Positions 57,001 through 63,135 of a stretch of 64,000 nucleotides of DNA are shown in pieces. Position 1 is the first letter of the stretch. Every line of letters starts with the position of its first letter. The stretch is from Nelumbo lutea (taxonomy: Eukaryota > Streptophyta > Magnoliopsida > Proteales > Nelumbonaceae). A program made the translations under genes and the position numbers. The notes under the pieces are model-generated. The model ran no database searches. It worked only from the letters and a program-made list of their open reading frames with translations, and was not told the DNA's origin. Location of the stretch: contig JAKGHH010000008.1 in NCBI GenBank assembly GCA_022828595.1, positions 22,932,378-22,996,377 on the forward strand. The letters are read 5' to 3'.

Positions 57001-59390
57001 GGAAGGTGATAAGAAATCATCTGAGAGAGAGAAAACAGACACTAATACAAACTTATAACCAGTGTTTTAAAAGGCGTGCCTAGGAACATTTCAGGGTAGG
57101 TGCCTCACCCAGGTCCTAGGTACAGCCCTTTCAAAAGGTGCACGCTTGGTGTGCCTTGCGCCTCAGCCCAGGCATGCACCTTTTGAAACTTTGATGCTTT
57201 TTTCTTCGAGAACCCCCTATTTGGTAATGCTGTCCATCCATTCATCCTAATAAAATGTCCTCTTAAAAAGCAATTAAAACTATAAAATCATTACTTTTTG
57301 TGTGAGAACTAAGAATTTAAGACCTAACGTGGACTTGTTTGGACTTTTCTCGAGGGGTGTGGTACAAAGGCGGCTTGTAGAATCATGAATGTAATATGTT
57401 TTACATCACATTAGCTACTTGAATAAATGCAATTGAGGAAAAAAGAGATTGTGGGTTTTATATGCTTGAAAATGTTTTATATATTTGATTTGATTTTTAA
57501 ATTATCATTTGAATATGCTTTTTTTTTTTATGAATGCTCATTTGAATATGCTTTACATGTTATCTTTATGTATTTTAATATTAGGTAATAGGTTTTTAAA
57601 ACATTTATTTTAAAACTGAAGTTTATGTTTTTATTAATATTATGTTTAATAATTTTTTTAATTTTTTTAATTTTTTGAACGTTTTTGGATTTTTTTTTTG
57701 TTTTATAGCCCTTTGTTTTTTATTTTTGCGCCTTGCTTAAAAAGGCGCACGCCTCAGGCGCAAATTGACCCCTGCACCTTTTTTGCACCTTGCGCTTTTA
57801 AAATACTGCTTATAACCATTGACACCAGATTACAAGACAATCAAAATGAACCAAAAGCACCATTTCCAGACACTTATAGTCCTTCACCCGTCTCTACGAA
57901 CTCCAAGACTATTCAAGACCCAGACATTCATTTCCTTAATCCTCTCCCTCGAACACTTCCTCCTGCCTATCATCATCCTCATCCTATGTCTCTCCCTTCC
58001 CAATTACCACTTTCTTCAAACTCTCTTTCCTTCCTCTTCCTCTTGAACTCCTCAAAGGCATTCTTCTTAGCAAACTCCTCACCTCCAAAAAACCAAAAGA
58101 ACAAGCCAAGACTTTTGCCAATCTCAACATCTTTCTCCACAATTTTCACTTTTTATGGTATAAGTTTCATAGAATGCTTATATTTCCATCTTATTGCACA
58201 AGGTGTATGGTTTGAACTTTGAAGATATGGTAATAAATTACGTGAACACTACTAATGGGTGTCACAGTATGATATTTGGTAGTTTGTTTAAACTGTTAAG
58301 AGTTCCTAATTTTCCTAGCACATTCTTTTTTTTTTCTTGCTTTCATCGTGGGTGTCCTCTGTCATACATGAGGTCAATTTACTTGGGCATCGCTAGACTC
58401 TTTGACGTGGGCAATGTATTTTTGTTTGGCTTTTTGCAATTTTTTAAGGCATCTTGTATATGCATGTCCTCTGTCATACATAAGGCAAGAGAATTGGATT
58501 TGTTGGGCATTGTTTTTGGTCGTCTTTTGTGAAGTTGGTGGTTTTTGTCAGTCTTCTACTTTTCTCCTTTTTCCCATGTCATGTGAATGTGGTGAATTAA
58601 GAAGTTTGTACATTGGGAAGAAGGAAATTATAAGAAACCCAGGCATTACTAAAAGTTGAGTGGCATTTTGCATATTCTTGCTCTACAACTGGTCACTATT
58701 TCTGGTTATGTTTACGTCCATATTTTATTTTAATGATTATCGTATTGTGATTGGTTGTTTGACCAGGCACCAGAAGAAGAAAACAAAAACAAATTTAGAT
58801 TCTTCAACCAAGCAAGCAAGGTCTGATGCTTCCTCAAAACGGTGAGTAAATATCTTCTCTCATTTATTTTTGGTGGTTAGTCCATTAATTTTGAAGATTG
58901 AAAGTTCAAAAAATGGGATTCTAGGGGTGGAGGTACTTCAGCCAGCAAATCGAAAGTTGAAGCGAGAAAATCTGGTAGTAAATCCAGGGATGATGGTAAA
59001 GTAAATAGCAAATCCAAAGAAGACACCCCTAAGGCAGTTGGAAAGTCAAAGGATGGTGGTGGAAAATCCAAGGATGATACTCCTAAAGCTAGTAGCAAAC
59101 TGAAAGATGAGACCCAAAAAACGGCTGGGAAATCCAAGGACGACAATCAGAAGGTGAGCACGAAGTCCAAGGATGAGACACCTAAGGTTAGCAGTAGCAA
59201 GTCCAAGGGTGAAACTCCCAAAACTGGAAGCAAGTCCAATGCCAATGGAAGCTCCAGTAAAGGAAAATCTGGTTCATCAAAGGTGCATGAAAGTGAAGAG
59301 TCGTCTAAAGGGAAATTGTCAGATTCAGCCAAAGCACAAGAAAATGAAACAAAGAGTGGGAAAAAGCGGCCGAGGAAGGTCAATGGATGA
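32955..59390 (+). CDS. PDS5: Sister chromatid cohesion protein PDS5C-like, 14 coding exons
   Basis: PDS5 proteins bind the cohesin ring and regulate its loading, acetylation and release; plant PDS5C-type members are shorter, act in the nucleus and end in a Tudor domain. Exons: 32955-33056, 35332-35535, 35720-35901, 42229-42355, 42458-42655, 50413-50463, 50572-51561, 51734-51847, 55428-55513, 56510-56561, 56644-56727, 56813-56853, 58767-58841, 58925-59390. The phases join without a break to give about 923 residues. Residues 1-271 form the helical-repeat region ('AALCPSLKALVANELLRHSD', 'VAVASCISEITRITAPDAPY', 'ETVAKVRSCVVMLDLECDS'). About 272-656 is a charged, disordered linker. About 671-726 is the Tudor domain ('IKVWWPIDHQFYKGVIDSF'). 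The rest is a Lys/Ser-rich tail. The start is the first ATG in frame and gives the family's MASS start. Introns 3 and 5 are 6.3 and 7.8 kb because of inserted LINEs and MITEs. The joins are predicted from splice consensus and frame only. Confidence 0.9.
33057..35331. other. PDS5 intron 1
   Basis: 2275 bp, T-rich, ending tttcttttAG. A ~35-bp phrase ('aattgaccatcaacaatac', 'taatggtttcatgtttggtgt') occurs twice around 34495-34605, showing a local duplication. No inserted TE was recognised. Confidence 0.6.
35332..35535 (+). CDS. PDS5: PDS5 exon 2 (residues 35-102)
   Basis: Begins QVENYLSRVEQSPSKSMQ and ends at 'APYDDDQMK'. Acceptor tttAG|CAAG, donor AAG|GTAATA. Highly conserved in plant PDS5 proteins; 204 bp, phase 0. 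Confidence 0.92.
35720..35901 (+). CDS. PDS5: PDS5 exon 3
   Basis: Begins EIFQLIVASFEKLF and ends 'QHFLKAI' plus two bases of an Arg codon. Acceptor ctctgcAG, donor AG|GTAAGA. Phase 2 at the end is matched by exon 4. Confidence 0.92.
36170..39862 (+). mobile_element. 5'-truncated L1-type LINE with RNase H in PDS5 intron 3
   Basis: Same strand as the host gene. Order of domains: end of the APE endonuclease (36191 on; 'KLDRFLVSPDW', 'PRITSDHWPIFLF'), reverse transcriptase (36960-37710; 'RSKSLGPDGFTMAFYQ', 'IKLDLEKAYDLVDWNFL', 'LRYGDPLSPFLFTL', 'FTDDILIF'), zf-RVT region (38800-39250; 'PPKISAFCWEVFHGCI', 'CVLCKLNGETVFHFLMSCPF'), RNase H (39340-39760; 'KLNFDGSCG', 'GNPGPSGIGGAIRDE', 'IIEGDSKTVIGWL', 'SANSLADSLAKQG'), then a 3' tail with 'aataaaag' and a short A run at 39856-39862. 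Frame breaks near 36650-36700 and 39380, and stops at 37161, 37687 and 39640, show it is dead. Target duplication unresolved: 'gacgctgaag' near 36172 and 'gacagctgat' at 39863 are weak candidates. Confidence 0.88.
39897..40170. repeat. Local duplication after the LINE
   Basis: 'gaaaagagtttttt' followed by 'ccataatcaccctatatgta' through 'gatatgatcaggattga' occurs at 39897-40000 and again at 40033-40160. The two are 166 bp apart at the 'ccataatcac' anchor because an (AT)n run sits in the second. Confidence 0.75.
40155..40606. repeat. 226-bp perfect-length tandem duplication in intron 3
   Basis: Copies 40155-40380 and 40381-40606 both run from 'ttga.ttgttatttaatgc' to 'atcagttggaaaagcca' with only a handful of differences, so the duplication is fairly recent. 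Non-coding. Confidence 0.92.
40990..41560 (+). mobile_element. Worn LINE 3' end (RNase H and tail)
   Basis: 'LMGLGNPGDSGIGIIIREPQ' is the RNase H start without its leading strand. A decayed C-terminus follows about 41290-41390 ('QTLARAGLARNEF'), then a tail ending 'gaaattttattgttcctttc' and an A-rich end near 41555. Frames are broken throughout. Confidence 0.6.
42229..42355 (+). CDS. PDS5: PDS5 exon 4
   Basis: Completes an Arg codon, then 'EDHPENVFSSMETIMSLVLE' to 'LLASVKKENQ'. Acceptor actttcAG, donor CAG|GTCTAC. Confidence 0.92.
42458..42655 (+). CDS. PDS5: PDS5 exon 5 (residues 206-271)
   Basis: 'DVLPIARKLGEKVMENCAAK' to 'SGEQL'. Acceptor atttcAG, donor TTG|GTAGGC. Last exon of the conserved helical-repeat part. 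Confidence 0.92.
43323..43400 (-). mobile_element. Fragment shared with 56.95 kb
   Basis: 'tttttttgaaggtaaaagaa' then 'gtgataaggaatcacctgag' matches 56953-57030. On the minus strand it ends in an A-rich tail, so it is probably the 3' end of a retroposon. Its class is unknown. Confidence 0.4.
43930..44785 (-). mobile_element. LINE RNase H fragment on the minus strand, split by a MITE
   Basis: Minus-strand translation from 44785 gives 'KLNFDSCSTGNPAPSGIGRI' and 'RNHLGDIV', the RNase H start of the LINE family. The reading is cut at 44536 by the element at 44010-44535; decayed continuation may lie at 43930-44001. Frames are broken. Confidence 0.6.
44010..44535. mobile_element. hAT-type MITE, CA(G/A)TGTTT family
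   Basis: 526 bp, CAATGTTTCAAAAGGTGTG to CACGTTTTAAAACATTG, flanked by CTTTAGCC (44002-44009) and CTTCAGCC (44536-44543), an 8-bp duplication with one change. Contains a purine-rich GA run (44130-44250) and a C run at 44274-44288. Relatives: 45827-47879 and 57060-57808. Confidence 0.82.
45896..46587. mobile_element. Nested hAT-type MITE
   Basis: 692 bp, TAGGGGTGTACAATTGGTCGG-like left end (first 20 bases) and a right end 'agcttaaacacccccta'-like CACCCCTA. Flanks CCTTTTAA and AATTTTAA agree at 6 of 8 bases. Confidence 0.75.
46862..47002 (+). mobile_element. 141-bp LINE 3' tail with 13-bp target duplication
   Basis: Flanked by exact CATTAGCTATTTG at 46849-46861 and 47003-47015 and ending in an A run (46994-47001). 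The related element at 57.4 kb has a single, uninterrupted 'cacattagctacttg', the empty site. Confidence 0.9.
47060..47690 (+). mobile_element. LINE fragment with a nearly complete RNase H
   Basis: One open frame (47080-47601, 173 codons): 'LPPAGFLKLNFDRSSIGNPS' (first Asp), 'DSTRVEIFATLQGVKFA' (Glu), 'LIVEGDSKVVISWLQ' (second Asp), 'SANAMAGCLAKQGA', where the usual last Asp (LADCLAKQG) is Gly. No poly(A) is left; the right edge meets 'gttatgtttatgtatttt' of the host MITE. An open frame of this length within dead sequence suggests a young insertion or coincidence. Confidence 0.78.
48105..48590. mobile_element. Decayed hAT-like element related to 21820-23374
   Basis: Begins 'taggggtgataatgaattga', has the same 'gagctcgagctcaagcttga' phrase near the right end and an A/T-only core with (TA)n at 48285-48320. 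The right TIR is lost. Confidence 0.6.
48591..49203 (+). mobile_element. LINE reverse-transcriptase fragment (different subfamily), split by another LINE
   Basis: Before the nested insertion: pieces matching 'KMPSKWTKSTMVPIYSKGDK' in a broken frame (48690-48760). After it: 'YTIKHFW', then 'QCSFIPG' and 'FINLEKSYGGVP' in mixed frames (49000-49200), the A-motif region of non-LTR RT in which the usual D of 'DLEKAYD' is changed. It sits in PDS5 intron 5, same strand as the gene. Confidence 0.7.
48777..48978 (+). mobile_element. 202-bp LINE 3' end nested in a LINE
   Basis: Exact 10-bp target duplication AAGGGATTAA (48767-48776 and 48979-48988). Contains the RNase H end 'QRADYLAKSGSERTF', a T-rich 3' UTR ending 'gaatgaaattgttagccttt', and an A run at 48952-48964, followed by ~14 bp before the right repeat. 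Confidence 0.88.
49320..49760 (+). mobile_element. LINE ORF2 downstream fragment
   Basis: Translated pieces 'FPIEKLQRGFLWENSSKREH' and 'KEGGLRIGHILDRNLALI' (49345-49480), then 'SVGIGNRIMFWTDLWWGSQ' (49640-49700), match the RT-to-zf-RVT segment of plant LINEs. It is probably the continuation of 48591-49203 after a deletion or another insertion at 49204-49320. Confidence 0.65.
49761..50412. other. Rest of PDS5 intron 5
   Basis: A near-repeat of 'gccaatattcccc' / 'ggaatattggcaaagactga' at 49755 and 49812 forms a loose inverted pair. Otherwise nothing was recognised. Ends with 'aacttgattcAG'. Confidence 0.5.
50413..50463 (+). CDS. PDS5: PDS5 exon 6 (17 codons) with GC donor
   Basis: 'ADESKLSERNVSDEPQQ'. 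The following intron starts CAG|GCATGC: no GT donor keeps the frame, while a GC-AG intron (50464-50571, 108 bp) joins phase 0 to phase 0. Reading through instead would hit a TAA within 20 bp. Confidence 0.8.
50572..51561 (+). CDS. PDS5: PDS5 exon 7, charged linker (residues 289-618)
   Basis: 330 codons starting 'VAKEVSQEVACPG' with the family phrase 'APKSVMSNGT' near the start and 'EPQSPKKK'. Low-complexity S/K/E-rich sequence with several basic nuclear-localisation-like patches ('SRSKRSRRGPKKKE', 'PHRRSGKK'). A 'TSDSEAK' motif is repeated twice (around 51286 and 51397). Confidence 0.92.
51734..51847 (+). CDS. PDS5: PDS5 exon 8 (residues 619-656)
   Basis: 'KIVSSPRAAAKTSKRDQAQP' to 'KRKRTPGKEE'. 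Acceptor tgtacAG, donor GAG|GTATGG. Confidence 0.9.
51848..53639. other. PDS5 intron 8, first half
   Basis: No TE boundary fixed. 52640-53600 has scattered phrases reminiscent of a minus-strand LINE but too worn to assign. Confidence 0.4.
53640..53960 (+). mobile_element. Probable LINE 3' tail in PDS5 intron 8
   Basis: Ends 'ctttaatgaattgttcattg' and an A-rich run (53944-53960) like the other LINE tails here. 'tgtaagaggtatttcttttg' occurs twice, 54 bp apart (53763, 53817). Confidence 0.45.
54129..54836. repeat. Tandem segmental duplication, copy A (holds a LINE)
   Basis: 'ctacaaacttaaccctaaaa' to 'gaatgtttttaaacatc'. Apart from the LINE at 54177-54589 it matches 54866-55175 along its length ('cttgtaataggactt', 'gatgccattttgtag' type phrases, 'cttgaattggatgtat', 'gagctgattatgtact'). 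Confidence 0.85.
54177..54589 (+). mobile_element. LINE 3' end (RNase H) with 10-bp target duplication and empty paralogous site
   Basis: 413 bp between AGAGATTAAG repeats (54167-54176, 54590-54599). Encodes RNase H pieces 'GPIGDSLRAEVMSLLQGV', 'IEGDSKSLIEWLQF', 'STNGLADTLAKQG' with one frameshift near 54295, and ends in 12 A's. Copy B of the surrounding duplication (54866-55175) lacks it. Confidence 0.9.
54866..55175. repeat. Tandem segmental duplication, copy B (empty site)
   Basis: Same unit as copy A without the LINE. A T run and G run at 54951-54985 are specific to this copy. Confidence 0.85.
55428..55513 (+). CDS. PDS5: PDS5 exon 9, start of Tudor domain
   Basis: 'AAETPHSVKDHGENLVGAKI' then 'KVWWPIDH' plus two bases of a Gln codon; donor CA|GTAAGT. 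Confidence 0.9.
56510..56561 (+). CDS. PDS5: PDS5 exon 10, Tudor core
   Basis: 'FYKGVIDSFNPVKKKHK': the aromatic and FxPxxKxHxV strand typical of the PDS5 Tudor domain. Acceptor attttgcAG, donor AAG|GTGAAC. Confidence 0.92.
56644..56727 (+). CDS. PDS5: PDS5 exon 11, end of Tudor domain
   Basis: 'VLYDDGDEEILNLRKERWEF' then 'IGDKVSDG'. The YDDGDxE motif forms the last Tudor strands. Acceptor ggtgcAG, donor GGG|GTGGGT. Confidence 0.92.
56813..56853 (+). CDS. PDS5: PDS5 exon 12
   Basis: 'DQEADLSSPDASE' plus two bases; acceptor cttgacAG, donor AT|GTAAGT. Confidence 0.85.
56955..58140 (-). mobile_element. Unclassified retroposon-like sequence in intron 12, split by a hAT MITE
   Basis: 56955-57051 resembles 43323-43400. 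Polypyrimidine-rich sequence resumes at 57817-58140 after the MITE. On the minus strand the order would be coding-like or purine-rich body, then an A-rich tail. The 174-codon plus-strand frame across it (57698-58222) is Pro/Ser/Leu-rich because of this composition, not a recognised protein. Confidence 0.4.
57060..57808. mobile_element. hAT-type MITE, complete reference copy of the CAGTGTTTT family
   Basis: 749 bp, CAGTGTTTTAAAAGGCG to GCGCTTTTAAAATACTG, flanked by exact CTTATAAC (57052-57059, 57809-57816). It is the best-preserved member and the reference for the disrupted copy at 45827-47879. Confidence 0.92.
58767..58841 (+). CDS. PDS5: PDS5 exon 13
   Basis: Completes Met, then 'HQKKKTKTNLDSSTKQARSD' and 'ASSK' plus two bases. 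Acceptor tgaccAG, donor CG|GTGAGT. Confidence 0.85.
58925..59390 (+). CDS. PDS5: PDS5 exon 14, Lys/Ser-rich repetitive tail and stop
   Basis: Acceptor gattctAG. Contains about eight spaced versions of an 'SKSKDETPK' unit (e.g. 'NSKSKEDTPK', 'GKSKDDTPK', 'TKSKDETPK', 'SKSKGETPK') and ends 'KSGKKRPRKVNG' before TGA at 59388-59390. The basic end resembles a nuclear localisation signal. The repeat pattern suggests tail length may vary between alleles or species. Confidence 0.9.
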
Positions 59391-60317
59391 TGATGTAACT
59401 CAGAGCTGATTCTTCCTCGTAAATCAAGCGTTTTTTTAATCTTGTCACCTGGGTTCCTGATGGTAAATATAATCTTATTTACTTTATTCTCTCTTGGAGG
59501 AATACATTGTTGCTGCATACACTGCACTGCAATGTACTTCATGGTGCCCAATGTGGTTTGGAATTTCTCCAGACGTGGCTAGTTTGTAGAATCAAGGTTA
59601 GGACTTAGGAGGGTTATTATTGGCGATGGGGAGGGAGGTCTTGTAATAGTCTCAGCCTTTCTTGTTCTAGATGGAAAAAATCTTTTGCGCGGTTTCACAA
59701 TTTACTTGGGGCTCTTCTGTTCATCTATTTTTATAGATAGTGAAATAGTTTAATCAACTGTGATCCTAAAATTTCTTTTCTCTGGTTTTCTTAAATGTTT
59801 GTGGAGAAACCAGCATATGTTCATAAAAGCTGACGATAGGAGGGTTTTTACTTTTTAGTGACTAAGATGCCTTTGGAGCCAATTGTTTGCATGTTTCTCC
59901 CAAGGAGTCCGAGTTGTGTGATATTGAATGCTGTATTAGTATTGAGAGCCTTTGGGGTTTTGGATTTAATTAGGTTGTGTCGGGATTGCGGGGCGGGAAT
60001 GCGAATTAATTCCGTTCCTGTCGTGAATTGCTTGGAAATATCCCATCAAAAAACTGTTTTTGACACTCGAAAACGCAGAAAAGAAAGCTTGAATACTGCC
60101 GTCATCATCGAAGAAAATCCGATAACAGCAAGGGGAATGCTAGATTGCTAGTGCTGCGGGTGCATGGGCCTCACGCATCATTCGTGGCACGTTTTTGGAT
60201 TTTGTGGGGTTCATGGAAAATTTATTTTTCAGATTTACCTGGATGAATGATACCTCTCACTCAAGTGGATAACTTTTTCATCAAGGAAAAGTTGCCAATA
60301 CTTGAATAAGATAAAAT
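59391..60317. other. PDS5 3' untranslated and flanking region
   Basis: No consensus AATAAA close to the stop; plausible end points lie in the T/A-rich stretch around 59700-59770. The 97-codon frame at 59858-60151 shows no recognisable features. Confidence 0.45.
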
Positions 60318-60642
60318 CATGGTTTTTAAAACTGACCTGGTGACTGAACCGGTCAGTGGTCTGGTTAACGGGTCAAATGGTCTGATCATTTGACCCAAAT
60401 GGTTGGCCTGTTCTGACAAAAAATAAAAAAATAAAAAACGTAAGAAAAATTTAAAATAATAAAAAATGGTCAAAACCGTTAGAACTTGTCGGATGGTTAA
60501 CTGCCTGATTCAGCAGTTTGCTGACTAAAATTAATGGTTTTGGGGGAAAAATCTGATTTTGGTGGAAACAGAATTGGTCACCTGACCGGTTCCTGATTTT
60601 TCTGGTCCGATCATTTGGTCCGGTCCGGTTTTGAAAACCATG
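60318..60642. mobile_element. hAT-type MITE with exact 8-bp duplication
   Basis: 325 bp, CATGGTTTTTAAAACTGACC to GGTTTTGAAAACCATG, flanked by GATAAAAT (60310-60317, 60643-60650). A decayed relative lies around 31610-31930. Confidence 0.9.
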
Positions 60643-60650
60643 GATAAAAT

Positions 60651-62919
60651 TGCTCCTTTAATAATAATTTTTTACTTGGAAAATAAATAACATGGGTAAA
60701 TGCAATGAACTGATTATTGATTGTTCAATCATAGACACTTGATCAAAATCAAAATCGATGATTATCAGAATTTGGCAAAAGTTTTAGTCCAAGCTGTCAA
60801 TTTAACGGAACCCTTAACTGTAAAATATAAGCTCAGACTGCCATGGTCATTTGAGCACCACTGCTAGCTTATTGTCAGGCATTTCAGTGGGAAAGACTCG
60901 ATCCAACATTTTGATCCTGCTGTCGGGATTCTGAGCATGAGATTGATTGTGTCAGGGTAAGAAAGGAGGTTAAAAGCAGGAAAATAAAGATGACAAACAT
61001 AAATAATCAACGAGAAAAGGGGTCTTGACTCTTTAGGGGCTTCAGATGCACATGGAATCTCCTTTGGTTTGATGGACATTTGGGGGGGGGGGGGTTCTTA
61101 TCCTGGGGTGTCACATAAAGGTCCTAGTAAAAGCTGTTAGTCTTTGCATTCTCGTACAATCAATCACGTACGCGTTTGGGAGACATCTGGTGGAGGTTCC
61201 ATGGCAACTGAACGCCATGGTTTTTTTTGGTAGAAAATTGAACGCCATCTGCCTTTTGGTTTCGTTTTAAATTAGAGGCATATTGAGAAAAAACGAGGAT
61301 AGATGGGATTCTGTCTTCACAAGACTATGCTTATACCATTCTCACAGCCTTCTACAGCCGTGTATTGAGAATATTTCTATAATTGTATATTTGTTTTCAC
61401 GAAGAAATATTCAACGGGACCAAATTCTATTTCAACCGAGGAGGGATGATGAGACAAGAATAAGCAAGGCTGAGAAAATCATGGCAAAGAATTTTACTTT
61501 TTGGAAGATGGGAGTACGGTGAATTGGTGACACAGTGCTTACAAAGGCCAACATCTATGTCCTCTGGATGGCAATGGGAGCTGGAAAGAAGGTAGAAAAG
61601 TAAAATAAAAAGGGTTGATATGAAGTCAAAGATTCTAAAGAGCAAAGAGCTTGTGATTATCCCAGTCCCAGATATTTTGCAGTCAAGATGCCTAGATTAC
61701 ATACACTCTTTTCTGCTAGTTGGGTGCTGATCCAAGATGGGGGCCGTGGGGATGGATATAGGGCTGACGTGTGTTGCCAAGATGACACAACACGCACGGA
61801 TTTTTCTTAGTTCAATCAATATGCCAATTAGGATTAAAAGGGGAGGGCCACTTAAAACTAACGGTGGCTTCACCCGTGTCCACGAGAACTCTATCCATGT
61901 CTATAATATATTATCACCGTAAATTGGGACTATCTCCCCCTATATAATAATACTATGTATGAGGATGAGATGTTTTTCATGTATGACTACGATGCTATGT
62001 GGATAGAGTTTGTGTGGGCAGAGGATTCTTTATAGAGTTCAAAACAAAATAAAAGTTCACACCGTAAACTTACCATCTCCCAGTAAAACCTTATGCCAGA
62101 TAAACTTTCTTGGCATATCTATGATTGGAGGAATGAACAGCTCGGGTGGTTTTTATCTTTCCAGTTTCCATTACAATTCCTGTCTGAACCAAACCATCAA
62201 ATTATGGGATAAACAATTCCTCTTTCAATTCTGGGCAAAACACTCTATAGTTTTTTGTTAATTAATTAATAAGTTAAAGTTAATTAAAAAATTAATCGTA
62301 GGATGAATCCGTCCTTCTTTGAATGAGTCAAGAAAAATCCACAACACACAAGGTCGATGCCTATCTAGAGGCAAGGCTCAGCGTTAATCCTAATACCTAG
62401 CTGTGAATTGAAATATATATCAAACTGAAAATGTAATAAGGAATATGAATACTTTGAACGCTGACAAGAGGGCCTCTAATAGACATAACATATTCAGTGA
62501 GTGCATTGTAAATATTCTGATAATTGTTAAAAATTGTCTTTAATGTTTTGAAAGAATAGATTGAGAGTATTTTAAGGGATAGGTGTAAAAAAATGTTCAT
62601 TTAACGTACTTACAATGACATACCTATTTGATCCGAACTCGTTATAAAATGTTCAAAATATTTCAATGTGCATTGTATGATATGTATCGATTTTCAGGGT
62701 CACCGATATGTTGTTTCCTTAGAATATCCAGAGTCATCAATACTTTAAACCTAATCTAAAATGCCAACCAAAGATGATTCATGTTTTCGTAACAGCAGGT
62801 TGCCAATTCTGGGTATTTGACAGATTGTCAAGGTGAAAGAATATAATTAATTCACTCAAGAGTCATAGATCCATTCTTGACCTCCTTAATTGGAAGCCGA
62901 TTGGTTTGAGAGAAACTAG
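60651..62919. other. Intergenic with stem-loop repeat copy 3, no gene
   Basis: 13-bp G run at 61082-61094. 61344-61412 is a worn copy of the stem-loop repeat ('gtattgagaatatttct' / 'gaagaaatattcaac'). 61840-62230 has TE-like phrases but no ends. No gene recognised. Confidence 0.45.
61344..61412. repeat. Short stem-loop repeat, copy 3
   Basis: Worn inverted arms matching 25611-25676, preceded by 'cacagccttctacagcc'. Confidence 0.45.
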
Positions 62920-63135
62920 GTATTTAGTTTTTATATCATGTAAATACAGATATACATGATATAAAAACATACAAAATATAAGGTTTTGCACTTTATGTAT
63001 TTGTATTTACACTTCTTTCAAATTAGACCTCAGTTTGAAAATAGTGTAAATATAAATATATACGGTATAAATACATACAAAATATAAGATTTTACATTCT
63101 ACGTATTTGTATTTACACTCCTTCCAAACTAGGCC
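62920..63135. repeat. Two adjacent AT-rich MITE copies
   Basis: The unit 'acatacaaaatataag.tttt' then 'tatttgtatttacact.ctt' occurs twice (about 62965-63025 and 63073-63131). The second copy with its left arm AGTTTGAAAATAGTGTAAAT and right arm 'atttacactccttccaaact' forms an inverted-repeat element of about 100 bp (63033-63131). Single arms occur at 1715 and 3105. Confidence 0.65.

Noticed and set aside
57698..58222. 174-codon Pro/Ser-rich frame in PDS5 intron 12
   Set aside because: Spans a MITE end and pyrimidine-rich repeat sequence; no domain and no splice support.
59858..60151. 97-codon frame downstream of PDS5
   Set aside because: No recognisable motif or promoter; probably chance in the 3' flank.
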